Source: Ruegeria arenilitoris
GTDB taxonomy: Bacteria > Pseudomonadota > Alphaproteobacteria > Rhodobacterales > Rhodobacteraceae
NCBI RefSeq assembly: GCF_013035425.1
Contig: NZ_WQHX01000008.1
Coordinates: 186,001-250,000 of the forward strand
Length of the DNA stretch: 64,000 nucleotides
Direction: 5' to 3'
Numbering within the stretch: the stretch's first letter is position 1; every line of letters starts with the position of its first letter. This document shows, piece by piece, positions 1 to 8,786 of the stretch. The translations under genes were made by a program, and so were the position numbers. The notes under the pieces were generated by a model that worked only from the letters and a program-made list of their open reading frames with translations, was not told where the DNA came from and searched no databases.

Positions 1-924
1 CGAGAACTTTTGGCCTGCCAGGAAATGTCTTCGGCGGCTTATAGTTTCAGAAGGGGGCGTTTTGTTTTTTGACCCAACCTGCAGGTTTTTCGAACAGGTT
101 TAGAACAAATAGGAGCTAGTTTCTGAAGTGGCGAAGCAAGGTAGGGCCAGATGGTTAACGTTCACAAAAAGGCTATGCGGATAAACGCTGAGTTTAGGAT
201 TCCCCATAGAAAATAGGTGCTCACGGCAATATTAGTGTGTATTGGCGTGGATTGAGGCCGAGTTGGAGGCAGTTTATGGTATGAGTTGGCCGCTATGACA
301 GCCTTCAACTTTCTAGCGTATATGTCTACTATGCAGCTCGAGCAATGGTCGTCACCTGAGTTCGCCTGTCCGACGGAACCATTTATGCTAGAGATACCAT
401 ACGTTACACGAACCGTTTAGGTTCTGTGATAGATATAAGAATGTTTGCAACTAATATCTGAATTTGTGAGTAGATATAGTTTGATTCACTGGGTGTTTTA
501 CGCAGAGCAAAAACTTGATCGAGATGTCCAGCTTGCGCTTAGATAATTTCTAAACTCATAAAAAGAAGTATAATAGATATGTTATTATGCAGCTTAGCGA
601 GCAGTCGCGCTTTTGTTAGAAACAGCGCTTCCAAATAAGTATTGCAGCCCCAAAATCCACTGTCGCAAGAGCAATATTTGCTGTCGCCGTATTATTTCTC
701 GCGCAGTTCCTTTACATGAACAAGCCCGAAAGCCTGTTCCCGGGCGGGCCGCTCATAAAGATAAAGGCTTGGTTTTGCGAAGGTTCCAGCTTTCCGTAAA
801 TGCTGCAAATACGCCAGAGTTTGTGTGAACACTGCTGTTATTAATCAAAATCTCTAGAAAGTTTAGGTTTTATTGGAAACTGATATAGTTAGCTTCGGCT
901 GGCCAGCGAAAACAATAAGCTCCG
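1..924. other. AT-rich stretch without a supported gene
   Basis: No reading frame here has a good start, ribosome binding site and recognisable protein. A short frame near 635-790 reads as a hydrophobic segment (AIFAVAVLFLAQFLYMN) but has no usable start codon upstream and stops soon after, so it is at most a remnant of a membrane-protein gene. The stretch lies downstream of the minus-strand methyltransferase. Confidence 0.5.
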
Positions 925-1863
925 TCATTTTTGCCGTTTTGCTATCGCAACCAATACATCATAATGCGCCTTATTACTTGCGCGAAAGCTATCATAGACA
1001 ATTTCAGACGATGGCAAAGCATCTGAAACAAAAGCTTTCCAACTTTCTGGACTCCAGAAGTTTATGTGGTATCGGGAATAGTCAACTCTCCCGTCGGGAA
1101 CAGAGACAATAAGCACACCACCCTCTGAAACAGAACTAAAAACATTCTGCAGAGCATCTTTAGGCCTTTCGAGATGTTCCAACACCTCGGTGCAAAAAAC
1201 TACATCATGCATTTCGTCAAAAGGATCAAAAATGTTCTTTTTGTGGAAAACAGCATTTGGAATAAGTTTCTTGGCATATTTTAGCGCACTTTCTGAAAAA
1301 TCATAACCAACAATTCTTTGCGGCTCACTTCCTTCTATGATCGCGCTGAGCGCAATTCCCGGCCCTGTACCAACATCTGCAATTGACTTGCCATCTAATG
1401 TGACAGACCACTTAGAAAAATTTTTTTTGAGAGCCATGCCAAAATTGAGATAAGGTGTTTCTGATCGAATTTCAGAAAAGAAACTATCCATCCCCTCTTC
1501 GGAATTGTGCTGTATTGGATCTACCTCTTGTTTACCAAACCTCAAATTCTCAACCTTCCTCTTTTCTCTTTCAAGAAGAGATTCGAGTTGCTTTTTCTGT
1601 TGAACAAGTTTTGCATTATTCCCTTTTTGAGCAACGATTTTTAATCCTAATTTCGTGTTGCTATCTTTTACTGCGGCGATCTTTTGTTCTAATTTTTGGT
1701 TGGCTTGCCGGGCAGAACTAAGTTTCTTCTTCAACGCAGCATTGAGATTCGATTCCAATTCTGTGTCGTAGTGTGCCCTAGGGCTCGAATGAGAACGACC
1801 GGAAAGGCCTTTCAAAACCTTCTTCAAGCTCAACGGTCGAAAATAGTGTCTCAAGTCTCGCAA
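925..1863 (-). CDS. Class I SAM-dependent methyltransferase with N-terminal coiled coil
   Basis: The 312-residue product has two parts. Residues about 36-112 are charged and rich in Lys, Gln, Glu and Ala with heptad-like spacing, which I read as a coiled coil. Residues about 125-310 form a Rossmann methyltransferase domain: the SAM-binding motif I is ADVGTGPGI (residues 162-170), followed by an acidic position in GYDFSE and a CTEVLEHL segment typical of UbiE/COQ5-like enzymes. The start is a TTG with GGAG nine bases upstream; no in-frame ATG precedes it. Next to it on the other strand is a large glycosyltransferase, so a role in modifying a surface glycan or a glycan chain end is plausible. 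The substrate cannot be read from sequence. It is AT-rich compared with the core genes to its right. Confidence 0.8.
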   Translation of the reverse strand: MRDLRHYFRPLSLKKVLKGLSGRSHSSPRAHYDTELESNLNAALKKKLSSARQANQKLEQKIAAVKDSNTKLGLKIVAQKGNNAKLVQQKKQLESLLEREKRKVENLRFGKQEVDPIQHNSEEGMDSFFSEIRSETPYLNFGMALKKNFSKWSVTLDGKSIADVGTGPGIALSAIIEGSEPQRIVGYDFSESALKYAKKLIPNAVFHKKNIFDPFDEMHDVVFCTEVLEHLERPKDALQNVFSSVSEGGVLIVSVPDGRVDYSRYHINFWSPESWKAFVSDALPSSEIVYDSFRASNKAHYDVLVAIAKRQK

Positions 1864-2165
1864 AGCTTTAATACTCCATTTTTAGAGCGGCCACTTGATC
1901 AAGACTCATTAGAGCAATCGTTTTGACAAGCCAATGCCGTTCCGTCTTCCAAATTAGAAAATTTTGAGCTTGGACTGCTTGAATAGTCATTGCTTGATAG
2001 TGCTAGTTCAATTTTGAATTTACAGAAGTACTATTATTTCATCCAATACAAGGAAAAACCAAGGCTTGAAGGTTTCGCGCGCTGTCAGCTCCAAGTCACG
2101 TTGGGTGCCTTGCGGCAATGACGGTATTCAGATAGGCAACCTTAAAAAGTATTCTAGGAGCAGCC
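1864..2165. other. Divergent intergenic region
   Basis: About 300 bases between the methyltransferase (minus) and the glycosyltransferase (plus). It must hold both promoters, but I could not pick convincing -35/-10 pairs. No gene is visible. Confidence 0.45.
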
Positions 2166-4625
2166 ATGCGGGTAATGAATATCGTTTTGAACAGCGTTCG
2201 TGATGATGGACGCGTGTTGAAAACAGCACGGTCGGGGAAAACAATTCTTGGTGAGGCGATGATCCTCGGGTTCTCACGAACGAAAGAAATGGAAGAATTT
2301 GTTGTCGATGGTGTAACCGTTGTTCTTATTCCACACCCCCAGAGATCGCTCAAAGCAGAGGGTAAATGGAGCGCGGACCCAAACTCACGAGATATGGACG
2401 AGTTCATAAATCGATCGGCTGAGCTTATTAAGCCGTACGTTGTAGACTTTGCGCCCGACATTCTCCACACGCATGATATGTTCGGGCTTGGTGTCGGAGC
2501 CATGCTAATCAGGAAGTTGCTGACTTCAAAGGTTAGCCCTAGGTGGCTTCACGACTGTCATGAATACACTCTTGGCGCCTCTAATATTCCTCAGGGCTTG
2601 CATTCATATGCCGTAAAACAGCACGAACAGTTTATCAGGGAGCCCGATAAACTCACCACAGTAAGTGATGGGATTGCCGATTATTTGATTGAGAATGACA
2701 CTTTGTCGGAGCGGCCGGAGGTAATTCTAAATGTTCCTGTCGCAAGTCCGACCTTGGACCCCGATATTTCAGATATTAGAAGTGCAATTGGGGTCCCGCT
2801 CGACCAGGACCTTATTGTTTATAGCGGTAGTATCGCGTCTCCACAGCGTGGAGTGGCAACATTGATAGAAGCAATGCGCCACATGGAAGGTGTCCACGTC
2901 GCAATAACAACCAACAGGCCCAAATCCTTCGAAGAGTTACGCGATCTGGCAAAAAACCTTGGGGTGGATTCTCGACTTCACATGCATGATTACGTACCGG
3001 TTGATCAAATTGCGCGTTTTCTTCGAACAGCCGATTTGGGGTGTCACCCAATTCGGCGTTACCCGAACAGTGAGGTAGCATTACCTAACAAACTGTTCGA
3101 TTATTTACACGCCGATCTTCCTGTTGTTGTAAGCGATGTAGAGACTATGTCGCAGTTTGTTCGCCGCCACAACGTAGGAGAGGTGTTCACTTCCGGTGAT
3201 GCGGTGGATCTGGCCGAGAAGTGCAAGTGTGTGCTGAGGGACAATACCAGCTATCGCGAGTCCATAACTGCCGATTTTAAAGCCGAATTTTCATGGGAGG
3301 CTCAGCATAAAAAGATTGAAAAAATCTACCGTGATCTATTGGAAAATAGCAAGCAAAGACAAAGTAACGGAGAATATCGTGTATTTCACGGACTAACCAG
3401 TGCATCTGGGCAGCCTTGGGCGACGGTAAGTGGTCTGAGGAAGCTTGGGGTCCGAGCTGATGCTGTACGCGCTATTCCCGAAAAAACCCCTTTAGATGTA
3501 CGAGCGCATCGGGTCCTTTCCAAGATTGAAGGAGATCAAGGTCTTTTGGCCTTCTCTCGTTTCGCACCAGATTACGATATCTTTCATTTTTATGCTCGAA
3601 GTTTTATTCCCGGACGCAATAGCCTTCGCTTCCCAGCTGGCTCCGACCTTATTTCCCTACGTGCCGCAGGCAAAAAGACTTTGTTTAATTTCAGAGGTTC
3701 TGAGGCTCGTATTCCCAGTATTTTCCGAGAAAAATCACCCTATCATTGGCTTTCGCCGGAACCGTCACAAGAAGAACGTGAAGCCGAGGAAAGACAAAAA
3801 CTATACCTTGAGTTTGTAAAAAAGGTTACAAATGCTGTAACCGTGATCGATCGCGAGCTTTTAACCTACGTACCTAACGCGAAAATAGTACCAAGGGCCA
3901 TAGACCTTTCTGAATGGAAAATTGAAGCAGGGAGCAAAAATTCCCGCCCCTTGATTGTGCATGCGCCGACTAATCGAGACATCAAGGGTACGGAACGAAT
4001 AATCGAGGCGCTTACGAATCTTCAGCGTAAGGGAGAGGTGTTTGACTATGAAATAATCGAGAATACGTCAAACGCACTTGCAAAAGAGAGTTATGAAAGC
4101 GCTGACATAATTATTGATCAGCTACGCATCGGTTGGTACGGCGTTCTGGCTGTAGAGGGGATGGCACTTGGCAAACCTGTTATGTCGTACATTAGGGATG
4201 ACCTTGTTGGAGACTTTGAAAAGCCGCCCCTTTTTCCCACACGCATGGAGACCTTGGAAGACGATATTGCTTTGTTGCTAAACTCTCCGTCCCTTAGGAA
4301 GGAGCTCGGTCAGTCTGGAAGGGCTTATGTGGAGATGGTTCATGATTACCGCCGAGTAGCAAAGCTCTATAAAGAAATCTATGAAGAGATTCTTGATGAC
4401 AACTCTCCTTTAGACATCGACACTTGTGTAAGCTTACTCAACCAACAGATGGCTCCTATCAAACCAAGACCGAAAAAGAATGCGGCAAAAAGCGATATTG
4501 CTGCTGTCAAGACCGAAGACAAAAACTCAATCAAGCCAAAGAAGAAAAAGAAAAGGAAACCGTTCTTAAAACGAAAAGCAGATCAAATTAGGCGCATAGC
4601 ATCCAAATTCTCAAATGTAAGGTGA
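2166..4625 (+). CDS. Two-module glycosyltransferase (GT4-like)
   Basis: The 819-residue protein appears to carry two glycosyltransferase modules. The first (about 1-395) is GT-B/GT4-like: an ILHTHDMFG segment, a nucleotide-sugar-binding half with VIYSGSIA-type strand, and a conserved acceptor/donor loop ALPNKLFDYLHADLPVVVSD near residues 305-325. The second (about 400-740) begins FHGLTSASGQPW and contains VHAPTNRDIKGTERI and GWYGVLAVEGMALGKPVMSY, again typical of the C-terminal half of GT-B enzymes. The last 50 residues are strongly basic (KKKKKRK), which could bind membrane phospholipid. The start is supported by AGGAG five bases upstream. It most likely acts at the cytoplasmic face in surface polysaccharide or glycolipid synthesis; the sugar is unknown. 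Two enzymes fused in one chain is the main oddity. Confidence 0.75.
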   Translation: MRVMNIVLNSVRDDGRVLKTARSGKTILGEAMILGFSRTKEMEEFVVDGVTVVLIPHPQRSLKAEGKWSADPNSRDMDEFINRSAELIKPYVVDFAPDILHTHDMFGLGVGAMLIRKLLTSKVSPRWLHDCHEYTLGASNIPQGLHSYAVKQHEQFIREPDKLTTVSDGIADYLIENDTLSERPEVILNVPVASPTLDPDISDIRSAIGVPLDQDLIVYSGSIASPQRGVATLIEAMRHMEGVHVAITTNRPKSFEELRDLAKNLGVDSRLHMHDYVPVDQIARFLRTADLGCHPIRRYPNSEVALPNKLFDYLHADLPVVVSDVETMSQFVRRHNVGEVFTSGDAVDLAEKCKCVLRDNTSYRESITADFKAEFSWEAQHKKIEKIYRDLLENSKQRQSNGEYRVFHGLTSASGQPWATVSGLRKLGVRADAVRAIPEKTPLDVRAHRVLSKIEGDQGLLAFSRFAPDYDIFHFYARSFIPGRNSLRFPAGSDLISLRAAGKKTLFNFRGSEARIPSIFREKSPYHWLSPEPSQEEREAEERQKLYLEFVKKVTNAVTVIDRELLTYVPNAKIVPRAIDLSEWKIEAGSKNSRPLIVHAPTNRDIKGTERIIEALTNLQRKGEVFDYEIIENTSNALAKESYESADIIIDQLRIGWYGVLAVEGMALGKPVMSYIRDDLVGDFEKPPLFPTRMETLEDDIALLLNSPSLRKELGQSGRAYVEMVHDYRRVAKLYKEIYEEILDDNSPLDIDTCVSLLNQQMAPIKPRPKKNAAKSDIAAVKTEDKNSIKPKKKKKRKPFLKRKADQIRRIASKFSNVR

Positions 4626-4993
4626 TGTATTTGGCGCTAAATCTAGTACATTGGCGTGCAAAAGCTGTGTGCTATCGACAGGTTTAAGCTGCGGATATTC
4701 TTTATAATTTAGATTTTTTAAGAAGCGAATAAGCAAAGAAATAACTGACACAAATAGGCAGGCAGTTTCTTTCGATAAATCGCCAAGTTAAACACTGCAA
4801 GCTCATGCATCAATGTGACCAGCGTGTCCGGTGGTGAAAAAGACATACTGCATGCATGCAAAGCGATTACTCGAATTTGCGCCCGAAACTCCAATTTAGA
4901 GTTCTTGAAACCCTAGACCAGACTGCCTGCAACTGACCCAAGTTTGAGCAAACAATCTTTTGCGCTTTGTTTATAGCGATGTTCGGCGCAAGC
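4626..4993. other. Intergenic region between convergent genes
   Basis: About 370 bases between the glycosyltransferase and the trxA terminator. A very short frame starting at 4624 (about 18 codons) has a weak AGGTG ahead of it but is not convincing. Nothing else is visible. Confidence 0.45.
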
Positions 4994-5025
4994 AAAAAAG
5001 GCGTCCAGATATGGACGCCTTTGCT
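4994..5025 (-). terminator. Intrinsic terminator of the minus-strand trxA block
   Basis: A perfect stem GGCGTCCA/TGGACGCC with the four-base loop GATA, extended by A-T pairs, lies 20 bases past the trxA stop. Read on the minus strand it is followed by six T residues. It closes the minus-strand block that runs leftwards to trxA. Confidence 0.9.
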
Positions 5026-5045
5026 CCTGTGTCGCCAAAAACGGT

Positions 5046-5366
5046 TCAAATGGATTCTTCAATCCAGCTTTGCAACGCAGCCTTGGGCGCTGCTCCCGCT
5101 CGGTTCGAAACCACTTGACCGTCTTTAAAAATAAACAGCGCCGGAATTCCGCGCACACCCATGGCCGCGGCAGAATTTGGGTTGCTGTCCACGTCGACCT
5201 TGGCGATTTTCACCTTGCCGCCATATTCGGTCGCTAATTCTTCAAGAGCGGGACCGATTTGCTTGCAGGGGCCACACCATTCGGCCCAAAAATCTACTAC
5301 TACGGGGACGTCTGAATTTTTGACTTCAGCGTCAAATGTCTCATCGGTAACAGCAACGGTCGACAT
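5046..5366 (-). CDS. trxA: Thioredoxin
   Basis: A 106-residue classical thioredoxin, the usual length. The redox site WCGPCK has its cysteines at residues 31 and 34, and the cis-proline loop [11 protein letters not shown] is present near residues 74-84. It is a cytoplasmic protein disulfide reductase, normally reduced by thioredoxin reductase and serving ribonucleotide reductase and other targets. The start has AGGAG (AGGAGACAGAATATG). It sits 60 bases after addA on the same strand and is followed by a strong terminator, so it is the last gene of the block, possibly with its own promoter in the 60-base gap. Confidence 0.97.
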   Translation of the reverse strand: MSTVAVTDETFDAEVKNSDVPVVVDFWAEWCGPCKQIGPALEELATEYGGKVKIAKVDVDSNPNSAAAMGVRGIPALFIFKDGQVVSNRAGAAPKAALQSWIEESI

Positions 5367-5426
5367 ATTCTGTCTCCTGAATGGGGAATGCTTGGAGTGT
5401 GAACGTATGTGTGAGAATATCCAAGG

Positions 5427-8400
5427 TCAAGATGCCGACTGTTGCTGCAAGGCATTCGTTACAAGTTCCTGTGACAACCACATCAGTCTAGCCGTTCGAG
5501 TCCAGAGTATCGCCGCTCGAATTTCGTGGTCTGGGTAGATTTGAGCCAAGGCGATTGAATAGGCACCCATCTGGCGCAATAAGCCGAGGGGACAGTTTTC
5601 GGGCGTTTCGGGCACGGTGGCATTTGATTTGAAGTCAATGATTTGAACTTCTTTCTCTGTGACTATTAATCGGTCTATCACGCCGTGAAGGCGGCGACCT
5701 TGAAACTCTGCTGACACAGGGACTTCTGCAAGAGCGTCAGGATCAAAAAAAGGCCTTAGGTCTTCGGCTTTTAAAACGCGCGTGACCTCGTGCAATAAGT
5801 TGTGCCGATCTGCCTCTTGCATGTCCGGCAACAATCGAACGCACAGCTGAGGCCATGCGTCTTCCGTAGCCATTGGCAAATTCTCCAACAACAGATGCAG
5901 CCGGGTTCCGCGTAGCTTTGCCGCTTCTTCATCCTGTCCTGTTTCGCCCGGTAGTGCCTTGGCACCACCTAGTTCGGAAGGGCTTACAGCCGCCTGAGGA
6001 GCGTCTGGGTTGGGCGCAGGCATACTAAAAGTAACGGGCAAAACTTCAGTCGGCAAAGCTGGGTGGGATTGCTTGACCAACGGCAATCCTGCCCAGTCGC
6101 CATGTTCAAGTCGCCGGGTTTGAGACCCCTGCAACTGGAGGGCTCCCGCCCTTTCCATTGCGGCTTCAATCATATTATACCAGCTGCTTTCATCCTTTCC
6201 GATGTCACCTGCGGCGGCAACAATTAACCACTTTTCGGCCCTTGTTAGAGCCACATACAAAAGGCGTAGGCGTTCGTTTTCCTCTCGTGTTCGGGCGTCG
6301 TCGCGCGCGTTGGCAATCACTTTGGGTGATGCATCAGTCGGTACTTTCCAAAACGGCACTTCACGGGCCGCCATAATTTCAGCGTCCCTTGGAGGCTGCC
6401 TTTTCCCAGTGTCAGGCAAAATAACTATGGGTGCTTCCAGTCCTTTGGAGCCATGAACGGTCATTACCCGTATCATATTCCCAACGCCGGTCATCTGGCG
6501 TTTGATTTCCAGATCGTCTGTTTCTATCCAGACCAGAAATCCGGTCAGGCTTGGAATATCGGTACGTTCATACGCAAGGGCCTGAGACAACAGTGCGTTG
6601 ATGCCGTCTTCTGCCTCGGCGCCAAGTCGACCCAGCAATTTTTTCCTACCGTCATGACGCGTCAAAATGCGTTCGATCAGGTCGTAGGGTCGCAGAAAAT
6701 CCGTTTGTCCACGCAAATCGTTAAGAACAGCGAGGGTTTCCGGAAACTCTTCAGAGCGCTTTCGCAATGCCGCCCAAAGAAAAGTTTCCTTCCGTTTGTG
6801 CGCCAAATCAAAAATCTGCTGCTCTGTCCAACCAAACAATGGCGACTTCAAAACTGTGGCTAACGACAAACTGTCTTCTGGTGTGGCCAAAAAGCTCAGC
6901 AATGCCGCCAAATCCTTGACAGCTAGCTCTGCTCCGACCTTCAAGCGATCCGCCCCTGCAATCGGCAGATCAGCAGCCTTGCAGGCCCGAATAATCTCGG
7001 CAAAAAGGTCAGACCGTCGTTGGACCAAGATCAGAAAGTCCCCGGGCCGCACTTTTCGGCGGACAAATGTGCCCGGCACCTCGCCATCTTCGGGGATCGT
7101 TTCGCCGGTGTCGATCATGCATTTTATCGATTGGGCCACTCTTTCGGCCAAAAGCACGTTGTGATGACGTTTCCCGGGACGATCTACAGGGTCAGTCCAA
7201 TCGCCATCCTCATCATCTTCGACTTTTTCAATCACCGGCCACAAATCGACCCGGCCCGGCAGATCGGCCTTGAAAGCTCGGTGCTGGGATTCCTTGTGAA
7301 AGCCAGCATTTGCACGGTTTTCGAACAGAATATCCACTAAACCCAATATGACACTGGACGAACGAAACGAATATTCCAGCGTTGAATTCCAGAGTTTAGA
7401 GCCTGATTCCTGAAGCCTCCGCCCAAATTCAGCTTGCATTCGGTCGAAGGCCTGCGGGTCGGCACCTTGGAAAGAATAGATAGACTGTTTTTTGTCACCG
7501 ACTACAAATATAGTCCGCTCGATGCCAGAGCGGACGCCTTCCCCGCTCGTGAATTCCCACGCTAGTTTTTCGACAACGTCCCATTGGTCTGGGCTGGTGT
7601 CTTGCGCTTCGTCCACCAGAATGTGATCGATGCCGCCGTCCAGTCGGTACAATACCCATTCAGCTACGGCCGGGTCATTAAGCACCTGACGCGCACGCAA
7701 AATTAGATCGTCGAAATCCAGCCAGCCGCGCAACTGTTTGCGGCGCTCGTATTCTGGCAAAAAGGCCGCAGCGAAATTGTGCAGGACAAAAGTCTTTCGG
7801 GCAGCAATAAGCGCTAGCCGTAGCTTGCGCGCCGCCTCAACCCGAAGCATCAGCTGATCTAGCTGAGGCATCTTATCCGCCAAAACACCTTCGCGGAGAT
7901 TCTTGGTAGGAAAGCTGCCGACCTTTGCTGCAAAAGGTGCCTTTGCAGTTTTTCCAAACAAGAAGATACTTTCCAATAGCGGCAGGCTGGCAAGGTTCGC
8001 AGTCACTCCAGATGTCAATCTTGCTGCTGCCTTTGCGTCGTTCCCACCACTTTCGACCAAACTGGGAACAATACTTTGTAAAAACTCAATTTCTCCACCC
8101 AAGAAGACGCGATTCAAAAGGTCTTCCTCGTTAAATCCATCGGGTAAGTCGAAAAGTGTCAGCAGGTCGGCCCAGCTCTGAGATTTGGCAAAAAGACTTC
8201 GTTTGCTGGTGATGGCCGCCGTCAACTTGTCAAACCCGGAGTCCGTCACAAAACGGGCAACGTCCTTGACCAGGTGTGCTTGCGGACCATCTGCAAAATC
8301 TTCGAGTATTTCCTCGCGCAATAAGGCGGCGGCCCGATCTTCCATTTCACTGAATTGTGGGCTGACCCCTGCCTCAAGCGGAAACCGACGTAAAAGCGAA

Positions 8401-8786
8401 GCGCAGAATGAGTGGATCGTTTGAATTTTCAATCCGCCCGGAGCTTCGATCGCGCGTGCGAACAATGTACGAGCCTGCGCCAAGCGCTGAGGGCTGATAT
8501 GACCTTCGACACCAAGATCGGTCAACTGCTCAAGCAATTGATCGTCGGCCAACATAGCCCATTCGCCCAAACGTTTGAACAGCCGGTTCTGCATCTCGCT
8601 GGCTGCAGCCTTGGTGTAGGTCAGGCAAAGGATATGCTGCGGCTGCACACCATCTAGTAACAACCGGGCCACACGGTCGGTCAAAACACGTGTCTTGCCA
8701 GACCCGGCATTCGCAGCCAGCCAGGTTGAGGCATCCGGCCGAGCAGCTTGCACCTGTCGCTGGGTTGCGTCGTGCAAGGCGCTCAT
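5427..8786 (-). CDS. addA: Double-strand break repair helicase-nuclease AddA
   Basis: 1119 residues, right for an alphaproteobacterial AddA. UvrD-type superfamily 1A helicase motifs run in order: Walker A AANAGSGKTR (about residues 25-34), Walker B ILVDEAQDTSPDQW, motif III FVVGDKKQSIYSFQGA, motif V VMTVHGSKGLEAPIV and motif VI LLYVALTRAEKWL. The C-terminal RecB-like nuclease domain has VQIIDFKSN near residue 1075. With AddB it forms the AddAB complex that resects double-strand ends and loads RecA at a regulatory sequence. Its start overlaps the addB stop by four bases (ATGA), so the two are translationally coupled. A small domain near residues 1080-1110 ends the protein. No anomaly is seen. 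Confidence 0.96.
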   Translation of the reverse strand: MSALHDATQRQVQAARPDASTWLAANAGSGKTRVLTDRVARLLLDGVQPQHILCLTYTKAAASEMQNRLFKRLGEWAMLADDQLLEQLTDLGVEGHISPQRLAQARTLFARAIEAPGGLKIQTIHSFCASLLRRFPLEAGVSPQFSEMEDRAAALLREEILEDFADGPQAHLVKDVARFVTDSGFDKLTAAITSKRSLFAKSQSWADLLTLFDLPDGFNEEDLLNRVFLGGEIEFLQSIVPSLVESGGNDAKAAARLTSGVTANLASLPLLESIFLFGKTAKAPFAAKVGSFPTKNLREGVLADKMPQLDQLMLRVEAARKLRLALIAARKTFVLHNFAAAFLPEYERRKQLRGWLDFDDLILRARQVLNDPAVAEWVLYRLDGGIDHILVDEAQDTSPDQWDVVEKLAWEFTSGEGVRSGIERTIFVVGDKKQSIYSFQGADPQAFDRMQAEFGRRLQESGSKLWNSTLEYSFRSSSVILGLVDILFENRANAGFHKESQHRAFKADLPGRVDLWPVIEKVEDDEDGDWTDPVDRPGKRHHNVLLAERVAQSIKCMIDTGETIPEDGEVPGTFVRRKVRPGDFLILVQRRSDLFAEIIRACKAADLPIAGADRLKVGAELAVKDLAALLSFLATPEDSLSLATVLKSPLFGWTEQQIFDLAHKRKETFLWAALRKRSEEFPETLAVLNDLRGQTDFLRPYDLIERILTRHDGRKKLLGRLGAEAEDGINALLSQALAYERTDIPSLTGFLVWIETDDLEIKRQMTGVGNMIRVMTVHGSKGLEAPIVILPDTGKRQPPRDAEIMAAREVPFWKVPTDASPKVIANARDDARTREENERLRLLYVALTRAEKWLIVAAAGDIGKDESSWYNMIEAAMERAGALQLQGSQTRRLEHGDWAGLPLVKQSHPALPTEVLPVTFSMPAPNPDAPQAAVSPSELGGAKALPGETGQDEEAAKLRGTRLHLLLENLPMATEDAWPQLCVRLLPDMQEADRHNLLHEVTRVLKAEDLRPFFDPDALAEVPVSAEFQGRRLHGVIDRLIVTEKEVQIIDFKSNATVPETPENCPLGLLRQMGAYSIALAQIYPDHEIRAAILWTRTARLMWLSQELVTNALQQQSAS

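Noticed and set aside
613..828. A 71-codon plus-strand frame in the left AT-rich region
   Set aside because: No ribosome binding site and the composition (clusters of Cys, Arg and Lys) looks like noise; a different frame over the same bases looks more protein-like but lacks a start.
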